Assembly (NCBI RefSeq): GCF_963966145.1
Contig: NC_091049.1
Location: forward strand, 7,006,001 to 7,070,000
Reading direction: 5' to 3'
DNA: 64,000 nt
Origin: Tenebrio molitor
Taxonomy: Eukaryota; Arthropoda; Insecta; Coleoptera; Tenebrionidae
How positions within the stretch are numbered: position 1 is the stretch's first letter; each line of letters starts with the position of its first letter. The position numbers were made by a program, and so were the translations under genes. The notes beneath the pieces were generated by a model that made no database searches, was not told the origin of the DNA, and saw only the letters and a list, made by a program, of their open reading frames with translations. Below, in pieces: positions 9,300 to 20,188 of the stretch.

Positions 9300-9430
9300 G
9301 AACAAACCGCGGATGTTATGAATCATAACAACCTTAGATGTCTTAAAATCCTCGCTCTACGAGCTCGGATTTCAAACCGACATCTGCGGTAGTTATGATA
9401 GTCATAACATCGCTAGGTATGTTAATAGCT
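9300..9430. repeat. Small foldback with CpG hairpin
   Basis: GCGGATGTTATGAATCATAAC pairs, with small mismatches, with GTTATGATAGTCATAACATCG. An inner TTAGATGTC and GACATCTGC also pair. The loop has CTCGCTCTACGAGCTCGG. It is non-coding and part of the composite insertion that began at 8585. Confidence 0.6.
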
Positions 9431-9921
9431 ATTTTTGATTAATTTAATCCTCTATAACAATGCAAATATCTGAGTTTTTGAAGGTTTTGACAACCAAAAT
9501 AAAAGTTGACGTTTTCCCAAAAATAGTCCAGCACAATTTCTTGGAATTGCTGCAATAATAAACATTTGCTTCTTTTCTTTTTGCTAAAAAATAAAAGTTT
9601 TTAGATTAATTTGATAAGAATTCACTCTTTTTATTTCTCACCCCATTATCAATTTATCCAACACTGAAATAGACTGGTTTGACAAGAAAATCTATAAACA
9701 AACACAAGAATTTTGTGTTACGCAAGAATCTAACCCAGGTCCAGTACTAACCCATCCTAATTATACCAATTTGGAAGTACACATACATCTTGTGTTTTTC
9801 TATCGTTCACGCAATTGCCAAAAAAGACAAATTACTGTTGACAACAAAATGTCAAGGGGACGTTGTTAAAAACAATTACCATGAAAAAAGATATCGTTAC
9901 CAACCATCGTTAGTCACCACG

Positions 9922-10929
9922 ATGTTGAGATCCATTTACGTTGTGGTTTACACCATCACTTGCGTCTCTACTGAAAGTTCTTTAGGATGTAGTAAAGATC
10001 GGATCAATCAAGTGGAGTACTCAATTTTTACCAATAATTATGAAACTTTTCAAATCAGAACTGACAGTATCGTAAGAATTGAAGATAATGTCCTAACCGC
10101 GGATGTTGATCTTGGGAACAATACAATCCTCTGCAGCAAAATCTTCGATAAACTTCATCATCTCAAGTCTATCTTTATCCAGGCCACGAACGTGGTCGAA
10201 ATCGAAACGAATTTTTTGCAAGGTAAGGGACTGGGCAATCGTCTTGTCATTTGGCATGGAAAATTTCAATCAATCAAGAAACACACTTTTCACAATCTAG
10301 AAATCACGTTCTTGTCCTTATTTGGTAACAAAATTAAGACAATAGAAGAAGAAGCTTTCATCAACTTATCACAGCTCAAATCTCTCATTCTGGACGCAAA
10401 TCAACTGAAAGAACTGAATCCGTGGACTTTCGTCAGCTTGCCACAGCTGGACAGCTTCAGAGCTGCCGGAAACGTGATTTCGAAACTCCAAAAGAATGTT
10501 TTTGAGTTTCTGGAAAACAAAAAAGTTTTCATCGATTTAAGTAGTAACTGTATAGAAACTGTCCACAAGGGAGCTTTCGACGAGTCGAACGCTACAAATG
10601 TCATGTTAATTCTGACGAATAATAGAATTGAATTCCTTCCTCCAGAAATATTTCAACATCATCATGTGGTCAGATTCGACCGGTCCAACAGTAGAATCTC
10701 GAACATCTCTCCGGAATATTTTGAGGTAGATTTTAAGCTGACATTTCTGAATCTCGACTGCAATCCATTGGACGAAAAAACTTTGCAAGCGCTTTTCGAT
10801 TGGAAAATTCAAAACAATCTTTCTACGACATGGTTTCCCTGTTCTTCTGGTCACGAACCTGATAGCACGTACTGTCACCCAATTTTTATTGCACTGGTCG
10901 TTCTGTTGATTTCATATTGGCCAATCTAA
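9922..10929 (+). CDS. Secreted or GPI-anchored LRR protein, family A1 (intact)
   Basis: It encodes 335 residues in one exon. The start at 9922 aligns with every paralogue and follows CACCACG. An upstream in-frame ATG at 9790 would add 44 residues before the signal peptide and is rejected. The signal peptide (LRSIYVVVYTITCVST) is followed by LGCSKD, a pre-LRR segment with NNTILCSK, and about eight LRRs from residue 78 to 290. The cap is LNLDCNPLDEKTLQALFDWK and PCSSGHEPDSTYC, with a final hydrophobic IFIALVVLLISYWPI. N-glycosylation sequons (NNT, NLS, NAT) suggest an extracellular protein, and the tail without basic residues fits a GPI signal. This is the reference A1 copy. Confidence 0.92.
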   Translation: MLRSIYVVVYTITCVSTESSLGCSKDRINQVEYSIFTNNYETFQIRTDSIVRIEDNVLTADVDLGNNTILCSKIFDKLHHLKSIFIQATNVVEIETNFLQGKGLGNRLVIWHGKFQSIKKHTFHNLEITFLSLFGNKIKTIEEEAFINLSQLKSLILDANQLKELNPWTFVSLPQLDSFRAAGNVISKLQKNVFEFLENKKVFIDLSSNCIETVHKGAFDESNATNVMLILTNNRIEFLPPEIFQHHHVVRFDRSNSRISNISPEYFEVDFKLTFLNLDCNPLDEKTLQALFDWKIQNNLSTTWFPCSSGHEPDSTYCHPIFIALVVLLISYWPI

Positions 10930-11339
10930 TTTCTTTTTGTATTTGTATTTGTATTTCTATTTGGACAGACATAGGGTATTCCTCAAGGGTCAGTCATAGG
11001 TCTTAATTAATTGTATTTAAAAATTTTGCACAACCCATTTCGTTCTGATGCATAAAGTGTGCAGGTAGTTCATGTCCATGCTTGCATGTAATAAATAATT
11101 TCTCCACGCAAGACTTCATGCTTTCTCACAAGCAAGTGAATTTGTATCGATCAAGTAACTAAGTACCATTTTCCTGTAACACTATTATTAAGCAATAAAT
11201 TTTATCCTTGTTCGAAAACAACACCGAAACATTGCTAGCTTTTTTCTTTAAACTCTGAAACTACAACTCCACTTAATTTATTTCTTCATTAACCTGTTTA
11301 TGAAACTTTTGCGTGTGATGGAAAGTGAGAGTGAGTTTA

Positions 11340-11650
11340 CAAATCAATGTATAATAATTATTATTAAAGAAAACTCCAAATTGTATAGTACCATTGCGAA
11401 TATTATTCCCGCATAGATCTGTTAGGCATTTGTGATTGTTAACAAATAAATATTAATTGAAAAAAAGCTTGACAAACTGACGAAGGAAAATTTCTTTACC
11501 TTACCATACAGCCTTTTCTTTCCTTTTCTTTGATTTTTTGTTTATCGCGATACACGTTTTCAAAATCTGCAGTTTCAAAAACTGTGGTCCCATAGTTTCA
11601 ACAGTTGCGAAGAAAGTTAATTAATGTATTCCTAATTTTGGTACCACAAG
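11340..11650. other. Orphan family C 5' flank
   Basis: Phrases ATTATTCCCGCATAGATCTG and TAATTTTGGTACCACAAGCT match DNA upstream of the C copies at 27150-27310 and 38030-38340. Here the C gene itself is missing and a transposon follows at 11651. The flank is therefore what remains of a lost C copy. Confidence 0.65.
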
Positions 11651-12660
11651 CTACCGTGCGATCATTTAAATTGATAACACAAGCCTGCACTGATTTCGAT
11701 GTTTGCATAAAATTGACAGTTTTTGAACAATTTCGACCCCCTGACTACGAAAATGATTTTGGTTTTGCGCTATCACGTCTAGTTTTTTCACAAATCGTTT
11801 TTTCTTAAAATTGAAATGTCCACCTAGAATGAATGAATTATTTCAAAATTTCGATATTGTAATATCGGACAACAATATGGATATTCGAAATTTCCTTGTT
11901 TTATTTGCGAGTGGGACTGCCGGGCACGAGACAAGCATTGGACTCAAAAGAAGTGGCCTTTAAGAACTAGACTTGTACCGGGAAGCAATAATAAAAAATA
12001 ATTTAGTTGTATCCTAAAAAAGTAGTATTAGGTACGACCAATGCATATCAAACTTTGTTGATGAAGCAATTTGTAAAGCCTCTTGATAAAAATGGACAAT
12101 GTTTCAAGTATTAATGTACAAAGTTACCAGATCTCTCCAATGCCAAATGAAAAGAGGTTAGGACCTCAAATAAGATCTTTGTACAAAGGTAATGATTTTC
12201 AAAATTCTATGAATGTTGTTGAACGGAATGCCTGGACGGCATTTAAGAACGTCATAGAAAAATTGCTTGGAAATCACAAAGATGAAGACTACGAAAATAT
12301 TGTAAGAATCATGTTTAAAAATTTTCACATCTTGGGATGTAATATGAGTTTGAAAGTGAATTTCCTCTTTTCGCACTTAAATCTTTTTCCTAAAAATCTT
12401 GGTGCTGTCAGCGAGGAACAAGGGGAACATCTTGACCAAGATATAAAACAAATGGAGAGGTGATATCAAGGAAGATGGAGCGTATCAATGATGGTAGACT
12501 TTTGCTGGATGTTACAGCTCGATGTACCCCAAAAAAAAAATACAGCAGGCAATCAATTAAAAGAAGTTTCCTCACAAAGCGTTAAAGATGCCATTCTCAT
12601 AAGGAATAAAAAATTTAGTTAAATTATTAACCAAGAATTATTATAAACATCTTATTTTCC
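11651..12660. mobile_element. Degraded transposon with CCGTGCGATCA end
   Basis: The left end, TA then CCGTGCGATCATTTAAATTG, shares its first 11 bases with the TIR of the MITE at 49577-49952. The right end is not clear; 12660 is an estimate. It contains the relic coding region at 12042-12585. The duplicated B flank is recognisable again near 12910. Confidence 0.5.
12042..12585 (+). pseudogene. Relic of a widespread uncharacterised repetitive-element protein
   Basis: Across several frames it reads HIKL, MKQFVKPLDKNGQCFKY, GPQIRSLYKG, SMNVVERNAWTAFKNVIEK and LLGNHKDEDYENIV. It continues with LGCNMSLKVNFLFSHL, LFPKNLGAVSEEQGEHL and DQDIKQMER, then YQGRWSVSMMVDFCWMLQLD. The longest intact frame is 12083-12463 (126 aa). 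It stops at a TGA where the family pattern ME-R/K-R-YQG suggests arginine. A ten-base A run then shifts the last part. I recognise the motif series from proteins repeated in many arthropod genomes, but do not know the function or transposon class. Confidence 0.6.
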
Positions 12661-12959
12661 TAAATAAATTGCTTAATTTTTTTTTGTTAATTGTGAAAAA
12701 ACCTGACGTGATACAAAAAAATGAATTGTATTTTTGTAATCAGGGCTCCAATGTTATACAAAATCAGTTATCAAAATCAAAACATCGATTAAAAAGTTTT
12801 GTTTTGCAGGCCTGTGTAATTAAAGTAGGCTATGACTCACGTCACAGTCGCTTCTTGGGTCTTTTATGTTGCGAATGGAGTATTTCAACAAAAATTAGAT
12901 CTACGATATTTTGCCAATTAGTTTTGTATGATGTTTTTTACAAAAAAATGGTTCTAAAG
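12661..12959. other. Intergenic sequence, nothing assigned
   Basis: No gene is supported. The 98-codon frame at 12669-12965 is AT-rich and starts in low-complexity sequence. The last 50 bp match the flank at 3480-3510. Confidence 0.4.
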
Positions 12960-13423
12960 CTGTAAGAAAGATACCAAACTTTCAGTGACCATGACCACAT
13001 TCATTAAGTACAACTTATTTGGAAAACACTAAATTAGCAATAGGTTTTAGAATGTCCCTTTTTTGTGAGACCAGCAGGGTAAGTTGTGTAGTTGCGAAAA
13101 TCTTTGTTAGTAGTGATGTGGTTCTTGGTCCTTCCTTCACCGAGTTGTTGTGTTCTTGAACCAAATTTGAAATATGATAAAATCAAGATAAATTTGATGA
13201 CAAAAACAAGAATTTTGAAAAAGTGTCACGCAAGGATCTATCTCAGGTCCATTACTAATCCATCCAAATTATAACAATTTGGAAGTACGTATTCATCTTT
13301 TATTTTTCTATCGTTCGTGTTAGAAAAGGTAAATTACTGCTTTTACCAAAAGGTCAAGGGAACGTTGTTAGAAACACTTACCATGCAAAATGATATCGTT
13401 AGCAACCATCGTTAGTCACCACG

Positions 13424-14428
13424 ATGTCGAGCTCCATTTACGTTGTGTTTTACCTCATCTCTTGCGTCTCTACTGCAAGTTCTTCAGGATGTAGTAAAGC
13501 TCAGATCAATCAAGTGGAGTACAATATTCTCAACAAGAATTCTGCCACTTTTGAAAAGAGAACTGGCAGTATCATAAGAACGGAATATAATACCGTAAAG
13601 GTGGAAGTTGATCTTGGGAACAAGACAATCCTCTGCAGCAAGATCTTCGAACTTCATAATCTCAAGTCTATCATTATCTACGCCACGAACGTGGTCGAAA
13701 TCGAAACAAATTTTTTGCAAGGTAAGGGACTGGACAATAATCTTGGCATTCGGGATGGAAAAATACAAACAATAAAGAAACACACTTTTCACGATCTCGA
13801 AATCACGTCTTTGTCCTTATTCGGTAACAAAATTACGACAATAGAAGAAGAAGCTTTCGCTAACTTGTCACGGCTCAATACCCTAAATCTGAACGGAAAT
13901 CAACTGAAAGAACTGAATCCGCGGAGTTTCGTCAGCTTGCCACAGTTAGCCGACTTCAGAGCCGCCGAAAATGTGATTTCGAAACTCCAAAAGAATGTTT
14001 TTGGGTTTTTGGAGAACAAAAAAGCTTCCATTTATTTAAGTCGCAACTGCATAGAAGTTTTTGACAAGGGAGCTTTTGACGGGTCCAACACTACAACTGT
14101 CACTATATTTCTGAGAAATAATAGAATTGAATTCATTCCTCCAGAAATATGTCAACATCATCGTTTTGTCGAAATCGACGTAAGCAACAATCGCATCTCG
14201 AAAATCTCTCCGGAATTTTTTGAGGAAGATTTTAACATCACATTTCTGAATATCAACTGCAATCCGTTAGACGAAAACACTTTGCAAGCGCTTCTTGACT
14301 GGAGAAATCAAAATAATTTTTTCGAGAGATGGTATCCCTGTTATTTTGGTCAGGGATCCGGTAATACGTATTGTCACCGGGTATTTGTTGCATTGACAAT
14401 TCTCTTGATTTCATGTTCGCTAATCTAA
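13424..14428 (+). CDS. Secreted or GPI-anchored LRR protein, family A2 (intact)
   Basis: It encodes 334 residues in one exon. The signal peptide (SSSIYVVFYLISCVST) is followed by SGCSKAQ. The pre-LRR segment carries VDLGNKTILCSK and about eight LRRs follow. The cap has NINCNPLDENTLQALLDWR and PCYFGQGSGNTYC, and the tail VFVALTILLISCSLI is complete. The N-terminal half is distinct (KRTGSIIRTEYNTVKVEV), whereas from residue 175 onward the protein equals the 3971 product. That points to gene conversion or an unequal crossover in mid-gene. It is followed by the GC-rich module and a chimeric fragment, as in the first block. Confidence 0.92.
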   Translation: MSSSIYVVFYLISCVSTASSSGCSKAQINQVEYNILNKNSATFEKRTGSIIRTEYNTVKVEVDLGNKTILCSKIFELHNLKSIIIYATNVVEIETNFLQGKGLDNNLGIRDGKIQTIKKHTFHDLEITSLSLFGNKITTIEEEAFANLSRLNTLNLNGNQLKELNPRSFVSLPQLADFRAAENVISKLQKNVFGFLENKKASIYLSRNCIEVFDKGAFDGSNTTTVTIFLRNNRIEFIPPEICQHHRFVEIDVSNNRISKISPEFFEEDFNITFLNINCNPLDENTLQALLDWRNQNNFFERWYPCYFGQGSGNTYCHRVFVALTILLISCSLI

Positions 14429-14737
14429 TTTCTCTTTGTAATCATGCACTGCATTCTATTACTCAAGAGTAGAATAAAAAATTTAATTTAGATAACAGTG
14501 AGTATTGGGTGTTTTACAAGAGTCAGTTAGTGATTTAAATAAATTGTATTTAAAAATTCTGCGCACTATTTCTTTACTCTCGCTTAAATCTGTTAATTAA
14601 AACCTATCATTGTGATATCTCGTCTACGTAATTTAGCTCAGAAGAAAGTGAATTTGTATCGACCAAGCAATTGAGCATCATTTTCCTGTAGCACTATTAT
14701 TATACAATAAATTTTATAATTATCAATAAGTACTGAA

Positions 14738-14963
14738 ACGACCTAAAAGTCCGGCCACAAAACTCGACTCTGCTGGTGTCCAGATGTTTCTGGTGGTTCG
14801 GTGGGGTCGGATGGCGCAATTTTGCTCTTTGGCGCAATTTTGCTCTTGGCAGGTGTTTCGGAAGCCTGGTGAGAACCTCAGTGGGAGACGGACTCGCCTT
14901 CTCCCTGGCTGGTGCGGTGTTCCGAGGGGGATGCAACCAGGTGGTGGCGTTTGGAGTGGAAAA
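14738..14963. repeat. GC-rich module (copy 2)
   Basis: This has the same module as 5289-5503, with an extra short repeat: TGGCGCAATTTTGCTCTT is present almost twice in tandem (14812-14845). It starts directly after the A2 3' end. Confidence 0.7.
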
Positions 14964-15270
14964 ACACAAACAATAAAGACACGCACTTTTCACAATCTCG
15001 AAATCACGGCCTTGTCCTTATATGGTAACAAAATTACGACAATAGAAGAAGAAGCTCAAAACGCCTATCCTGGACAAAAAGCAAGTGAAAAAACTAAATC
15101 CGCGGAGTTTTGTTGGCTTGCCACAGCTGGACAACTTCAGAGTTGCCAGAAACGTGATTCCGAAACTCCAAAAAAATGTGTTTGTGTTTCTGGAAAACAG
15201 AAAAGTCAGTGAATTTGTATCGATCAACCAACTAAGCACTATTTCTTGTAGCCCCATTATTAAACAATAA
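14784..15270 (+). pseudogene. Chimeric family A LRR fragment (copy 2)
   Basis: The module reads into KTQTIKTRTFHNLEITALSL. A short deletion after GAAGAAGCT shifts the frame, and the LRR text continues in the next frame (KLNPRSFVGLPQLDNFRVAR). It then jumps to the A 3' flank (SEFVSINQLSTI). It cannot encode an LRR protein as it stands. Confidence 0.75.
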
Positions 15271-15286
15271 ATTTGATAACTACACA

Positions 15287-16889
15287 GGAAATACCGGAAA
15301 TCGATGCCACCTTTGTTTTTTTAAATAGAAAGGCCCCATTTTGACTTAACATTTCGATTCTACGTTAACTTTTGAGTTTACGACGTCTCTTTGTCAATAC
15401 TTATCTGTCATCGTTTATGACCTATGTCATCTTTTTTGCAAAAAAGTGAGGTCGCAGGGCTTCATTAAAAAATTTATAATTTCTGAACCATCAGAAATAA
15501 ATAATTAATTTTTACTTTACTGACTTGCCAAAGATTTGGCCGCTTTTTGCGCTATCAACGACATTTTTTTAATGTTTCATACGCCTACTGCAATTTTTTA
15601 AAATTGATAATCAAAAAATGTCGAAGACTTCATTTTTTTAAATGGCAACTACCATTTCTGATACTAGATATAAATGTAAAATTAAATTTTAAGGCCACTT
15701 TTATTAATATTATGTATGCTTATTTGCAGCCGTTTAGGCGTAATTTCAATTTTTTGAATAAAATATTCTTTTTTATAAGCAATTGTTTTATTTGAATTTT
15801 TATTCAAAAATAGCATTGCAATAAATATTAGATAACAACAAAATAATAAAAAATAAGCAAATTAACAAAAAATATTTTAATGTAAATGATTCATTGAAAA
15901 TCGCACGATGCCAATAGAAAAACAGAAATCGGTGTCGTTTCTATAACAATATAGAGATTTCCTGGAAATTTTTTGCAGCTAGCTAACCCAACATGAAATT
16001 AATAAGTGGAAACTTTTTCAGCCAATCAAAATCATTTATTTATTAAAAATCTCAATTTTTTTTCGTTGTCAAGGATAATTCTGTTATACAACTTGATTTT
16101 TTTTGTCAAAAATGTATAATTTAAGAAGCATAATGTCCGTGTCGTTGCGATTTTCTTACCAAATATGCCCTCGTGCATTGATTAATATCCGGAAATTTTT
16201 TCGAATGCATTTCCAGAACGAATTAAATAGCCCGAGTGGAACACATTTTGGAAATGCATGAGAAATAATCAATGCACTTGGGATATTATAAGTGAAAATA
16301 TGTTTTTGTTAATTTGCTTATTTTTTATTATTTCGTTGTTATCTACTGTTTATTGCATGTGATTTTTGCATAAAAATTCAAATAAAACAATTGTTTGATA
16401 AAAAAAAAGAATATTTTACTCAAAAAATCGAAATTACGCCAAAACGGCTGGGAATAGACATACACAATGTTAATAAAAGTAGGCTTAGAATTAAATTTTA
16501 CATTTATATCTAGTGTCACAAATGGTGGTTGCCATTTAAAAAAATGAAGTTTTTGACATTTTTTGATTAGCAATTTTGAAAAATTTCAGTAGGCCTATGA
16601 AACATAAAAAAATTTCACTAATGGCGGAAAAGATCGGCCAGGTCTTTAGGAATTCAACTAAAAAAATATCAATTATTTATTTCCGATGGTTCAAGAGTTT
16701 TAAATTTGTTAAAGAAGCCCTGCAACCTCGTTTTTTTGCAAAAAAGATGACATAGGTTAAAAACAATGACAGATAAGTGTTGACAAAAAGACGTTCTAAA
16801 CTCAGAATTTAACGTAGAAAGGAAATGTAAGTCAAAATTAGGCCTTTCAATTTAATAAAATAAAGATGGCGTCGATTTCCGGTATTTCC
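15287..16889. mobile_element. 1.6-kb foldback element with arms of about 600 bp or more
   Basis: The left end GGAAATACCGGAAATCGATG pairs with the right end CATCGATT...GGTATTTCC in inverted form. Pairing continues far inward: TGCAAAAAAGT against AAAAAAGATGACATAGG, TTTGAATTTTTATTC against GAAAATTC-type partners, and AATAAAAAATAAGCAAATTA (15845) against TAATTTGCTTATTTTTTATT (16310). The arms thus span about 15287-15890 and 16290-16889. No transposase is seen. A transcript through it would form a long hairpin. A nested inverted repeat lies in the centre. Confidence 0.85.
16173..16277. mobile_element. Small nested inverted-repeat element
   Basis: GTGCATTGATTAATATC and TAATCAATGCAC face each other, with inner ATGCATTTCCAGAA and TTTTGGAAATGCAT also inverted. 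About 105 bp, sitting in the loop of the 1.6-kb foldback. No coding capacity. Confidence 0.65.
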
Positions 16890-17046
16890 GGAAGTGCCAC
16901 CATCTTGAAAATATTTCATTTGAACTTGGAGTAGTCGATTATAGTCAACTACCAATTTTCATATTAATATGATTTTGGGAAATCAAAAAGTTTCTAATGA
17001 ACGGGCTACGTGAATCAGCCTGTATGTTAATAATTTCACTATGATA

Positions 17047-17826
17047 TCGGGTGTTCATTTAATATTCTGGTAGCATTACATATGGAAATATTTTGTTTTT
17101 GTTAAGGCACGTCGTCGTTTGAACTTCCGGTTAGTAAAATTAGAGTAGAACTGTCACATTTTGACATCTCCGTTCAGAGACCACAGGTCGGCCGCTAAAA
17201 GGCACTGCTGCAGGTATTGAAACTGCAAGGGAAATAATGCAAAATGCGCCCCACACTTCAATACGTCAGTTATCGCAACAAACTGAACCTTGTGTAGGAA
17301 AGTAGGAACGTGCCACAAATTGTTACGAAAAGATGTACAGTTGTATCCTTACTGTATGACAGTGGTAATTGAAAGTAATTTTAATGATTTCAAAATCAAT
17401 TTTTTTAAATTAATTGCTGGTTTTAGGCAATATAAATGCAGCAAAGTATCGACAGAAAATTTTGGAACCATTTTTTGAGGAACTGCATGCTGATGAACTG
17501 CAGGAAAAATACTTTCAACAAGATGGAAAAATTAGAGGAAAAATTGAAGAAATTAATAACGCCCCGAACATGTTAGAAAATGTAATAAATGCATTAAAAA
17601 TGCGAACATTAAAGTGTAGCGAAGAAGAAGGTAGACATTTCCAGCACCTCATTTAATAAATTGATTAATTTGTGCGTGAATTGTAATTGTGTTAATTTTT
17701 ATCATAATTCGTGTCATGCTGTTATTTTATAGTGAGGTTATGTCGTATTTTAACGCTGCGACATCCGTTTTTCAAAACAACAGATTTCCATAGGTGATGC
17801 TACCAGAATATTAAATGAACACCCGA
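17047..17826. mobile_element. Internally deleted mariner-like element
   Basis: TIRs of about 29 bp (TCGGGTGTTCATTTAATATT... and its inverse) are flanked by TA at 17045-17046 and 17827-17828. Inside are the two ends of a transposase gene without its catalytic middle. It was inserted next to the foldback, and the host flank resumes after 17828 (ACAGTAAAAAAGCAAAC, also near 5872). Confidence 0.9.
17187..17656 (+). pseudogene. Mariner-type transposase, catalytic core deleted
   Basis: The first part reads GRPLKGTAAGIETAREIMQ, HTSIRQLSQQTEPCVGK, then in shifted frame CHKLLRKDVQLYPYCMTVV. This is a helix-turn-helix pattern of mariner-like transposases. The second part (17415-17656) reads LGNINAAKYRQKILEPFFEE, FQQDGKI, then the C-terminal INNAPNMLENVINALKMR. 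The DDE catalytic aspartates are largely gone, and the N-terminal part has in-frame stops. It is non-functional. Confidence 0.75.
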
Positions 17827-18196
17827 TATGTACAGTAAAAAAGCAAACTAGAAAACAGATATGCAACGATATTCCGCAAGGTTTTGTCTTGAGCCAACCA
17901 ATAATAGTGAATAAGCTTCTTGAATTATTAATTCCTTTTTATTTTTCGCGCCATTATTTATCAATTATACTGAATTAGTCTAGTTTGATTAGGAAATCTC
18001 TAAACGAACACAAAGACTTTAGAAAAGTGTCACGTGAGGATCTATCTGAGTTCATTCAAGGCCATTTCCAAATTACTTTCATTACCGTTTGTGTACGATA
18101 AAAACAATAAGTTCTAAGATACAACGTTATTGAAACCCTACATGAAGAAGTTTTCACTAAAATGACAATTTTTTTTTTATCAGATAAAATATTATA

Positions 18197-19235
18197 CCGG
18201 TGTCCCAGAATTAACGCCCTTCCCATGAAGGAGTCGTAGTTTATTAACAATTAAATCAGAATCTTCAAAAAAAATTGGCCAGGCTATCATAGTTTAAAAA
18301 CTACACAGTAATAAAATTGACCAATAAGAGATTCGATTTAAAAAAGAAAAAATATATGCCCGTAGTGATAATTGATTTAACAAATGTATTTTTAAGTAAA
18401 ACCGTAACAATCTATGTGGAATGAATTTTTTTGACACTGACGTTTGTCATTCAAGTCTAAAATAATGCCTTATTCTAATGAAAAATATCTTGATATGGTT
18501 CTACTATACGATGAGTGTAATCAGAATGCTACAGCTGCAGCTGATTGATAAGTAGAGCAAGACATACGGGTTCCTTGAATCTTACATTAAAAGGGGTTGC
18601 TGGGGCACCACGTACAGCAAGAGTCCATGAAATGGACGGAGCGTGCGAGTCATATCACAAATGTGTGGTTCTTCAAAATCCACAACCCATCGAAATACGA
18701 AAGACGATCGTCTACATCCATACCATTATATCCGAGTTCAACATCTACGAGAGGAAGACTATCCTTGAAGAGTACGCTTTTGTCGATGGTTATTGAATCA
18801 AAACATTTTGAACAACAACTTTTCTAAACAAATTTTGTTTACTGATGAATGTTCTTTTTCCCGTGAAGTAACTAGCATTTTTCGGCAAACGAAAATCTAA
18901 ATCTGCTTAGGGAACGTGCAAATCAGAAAAGATTTTGTATTAATTTATGGACTGGAATCGTTGGAAATACTTTGGTAAATTCAAATATACTCAATAAAAA
19001 TTATAAATTCTGGAATGATAGAAATATTTTTATTCAAGTGGGCCCGTTTAAACTTCCTGCTCGGTTAAATGGTGTGAATATGCATTTTTTTAAATGAAGA
19101 ACTCCCCGGAACTTCCCGGTTTATGGAATCAATTCAAAAATTATATTTACCAGAAGTCCATAAACACTTTGGAAGAGTTAGACGATAAATTTCATGAAGC
19201 CATTGTCACTATCACACCAGAGATGTTAGAAAATC
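18197..19235 (+). mobile_element. Degraded mariner-like transposon, right end missing
   Basis: The left end, TA then CCGGTGTCCCAGAATTAACG, is a typical CxGGTGTCCCA terminus. The right end stops at a coding position, and the host flank already seen at 17960 restarts at 19238 (TATACTGAATTAGTCTAGTT). The host stretch 17963-18180 is thus duplicated on both sides. Confidence 0.7.
18475..19235 (+). pseudogene. Mariner-like transposase relic (DUF4817-type start)
   Basis: The relic starts MPYSNEKYLDMVLLYDECNQ with NATAAAD, followed by a stop. This resembles the MPY-S/T-x-E-E-Y...N-A-R start known as DUF4817 in arthropod transposases. Later text in changing frames includes FTDECSFSREV, the strand carrying the second catalytic aspartate. 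LWTGIVGNTLV and ITPEMLEN near the end also fit mariner-type transposases. Many stops and frameshifts make it dead. Confidence 0.7.
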
Positions 19236-19487
19236 AATTATACTGAATTAGTCTAGTTTGATTAGGAAATCTCTAAACGAACACAAAGACTTTAGAAAAG
19301 TGTCACGTGAGGATCTCTCTGAGTTCATTAAAGGTCATTTCCACATTACTTTCATCACCGTTTGAGGTACACGGTGTACGATAAAAACTATTAGTTCTAA
19401 AATGCAACGTCATTGAAACCCTACATGAAGAATTTTCACCATAATGACAATTTTTTTTTTACTCGCCAATTAATAAAATCAAAACCT

Positions 19488-19600
19488 TGTCTGCAGGAGT
19501 TCGTAAAGAGACTAGATTTTCGAATGTTGATTTATCAGATAATAACTTTGTTTTCTTCAGGAGTTTTCGAAGATTTGCAGGCCCAGAATTCAGTAATTCT
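19488..19600 (+). pseudogene. Family B C-terminal remnant
   Basis: The text CTGCAGGAGTTCGTAAAGAG and GAGTTTTCGAAGATTTGCAG is the same as at 6175-6260 and 32665-32755. It matches the last LRRs of family B. Confidence 0.6.
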
Positions 19601-19965
19601 GTTTGTTCCATTTTTAATTGTGTTTGTTTCTTGATGTTGAGGTTTATTATTGTATAGAGTCAGTAATTTAATGTTCTTTTTCAGAGTTCTAATTCAACAA
19701 CAAATTATGTAAGTACATTCAGTCTGGTCCTAACAAAAATCTAAATTTAAACATTTAAAATAATGGTGGAAAAACGGAAACTGTAATTTCAAAAATTTTA
19801 GAGATATCGAAAAGGTGTCGCGATCGGCGTAAAGTAGAACCGAGCTGATTGGTCACTTTGGTCAAGTAGGGGTTGCGAAAGTGGGGTGCATCAGAAATGA
19901 TAAAACCGAATGCGGAACGGGAAACGAGGCTTTTTTGATTCACTCGGGGTTTGATCTCCAAAGTA
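19601..19965. other. Unassigned intergenic DNA
   Basis: No gene is supported. The stretch 19760-19960 is relatively GC-rich and has no match elsewhere in the window. Confidence 0.3.
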
Positions 19966-20186
19966 CGGGGTGATCAATAAGGACTGTTTAAGTTGGTAAC
20001 ACTGAATCGTATTTTAAATCGTATAACAGGAGTAACTTCCGGTTGTTGGTGGCTTGTCGGTGTTAATGCTATACCTATTTCAGATATTTGTCAAATAAAC
20101 CAACAAAACATATCCAGTTACAGTGTTATAAATAAAAAATTTCTTAATTGTATTGCCAACTTAAACAGTCCTTCTTGATCACCCGG
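19966..20186. mobile_element. TIR element, 221 bp, TA-flanked
   Basis: The ends CGGGGTGATCAATAAGGACT and AGTCCTTCTTGATCACCCGG extend inward through GTTTAAGTTGG and CCAACTTAAAC. TA lies on each side, and the right TA is shared with the next element. Confidence 0.85.
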
Positions 20187-20188
20187 TA

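Noticed and set aside
9790..9921. Upstream in-frame start of the A1 gene (44 more residues)
   Set aside because: All paralogues start at the ATG after CACCACG, and the extra residues would bury the signal peptide.
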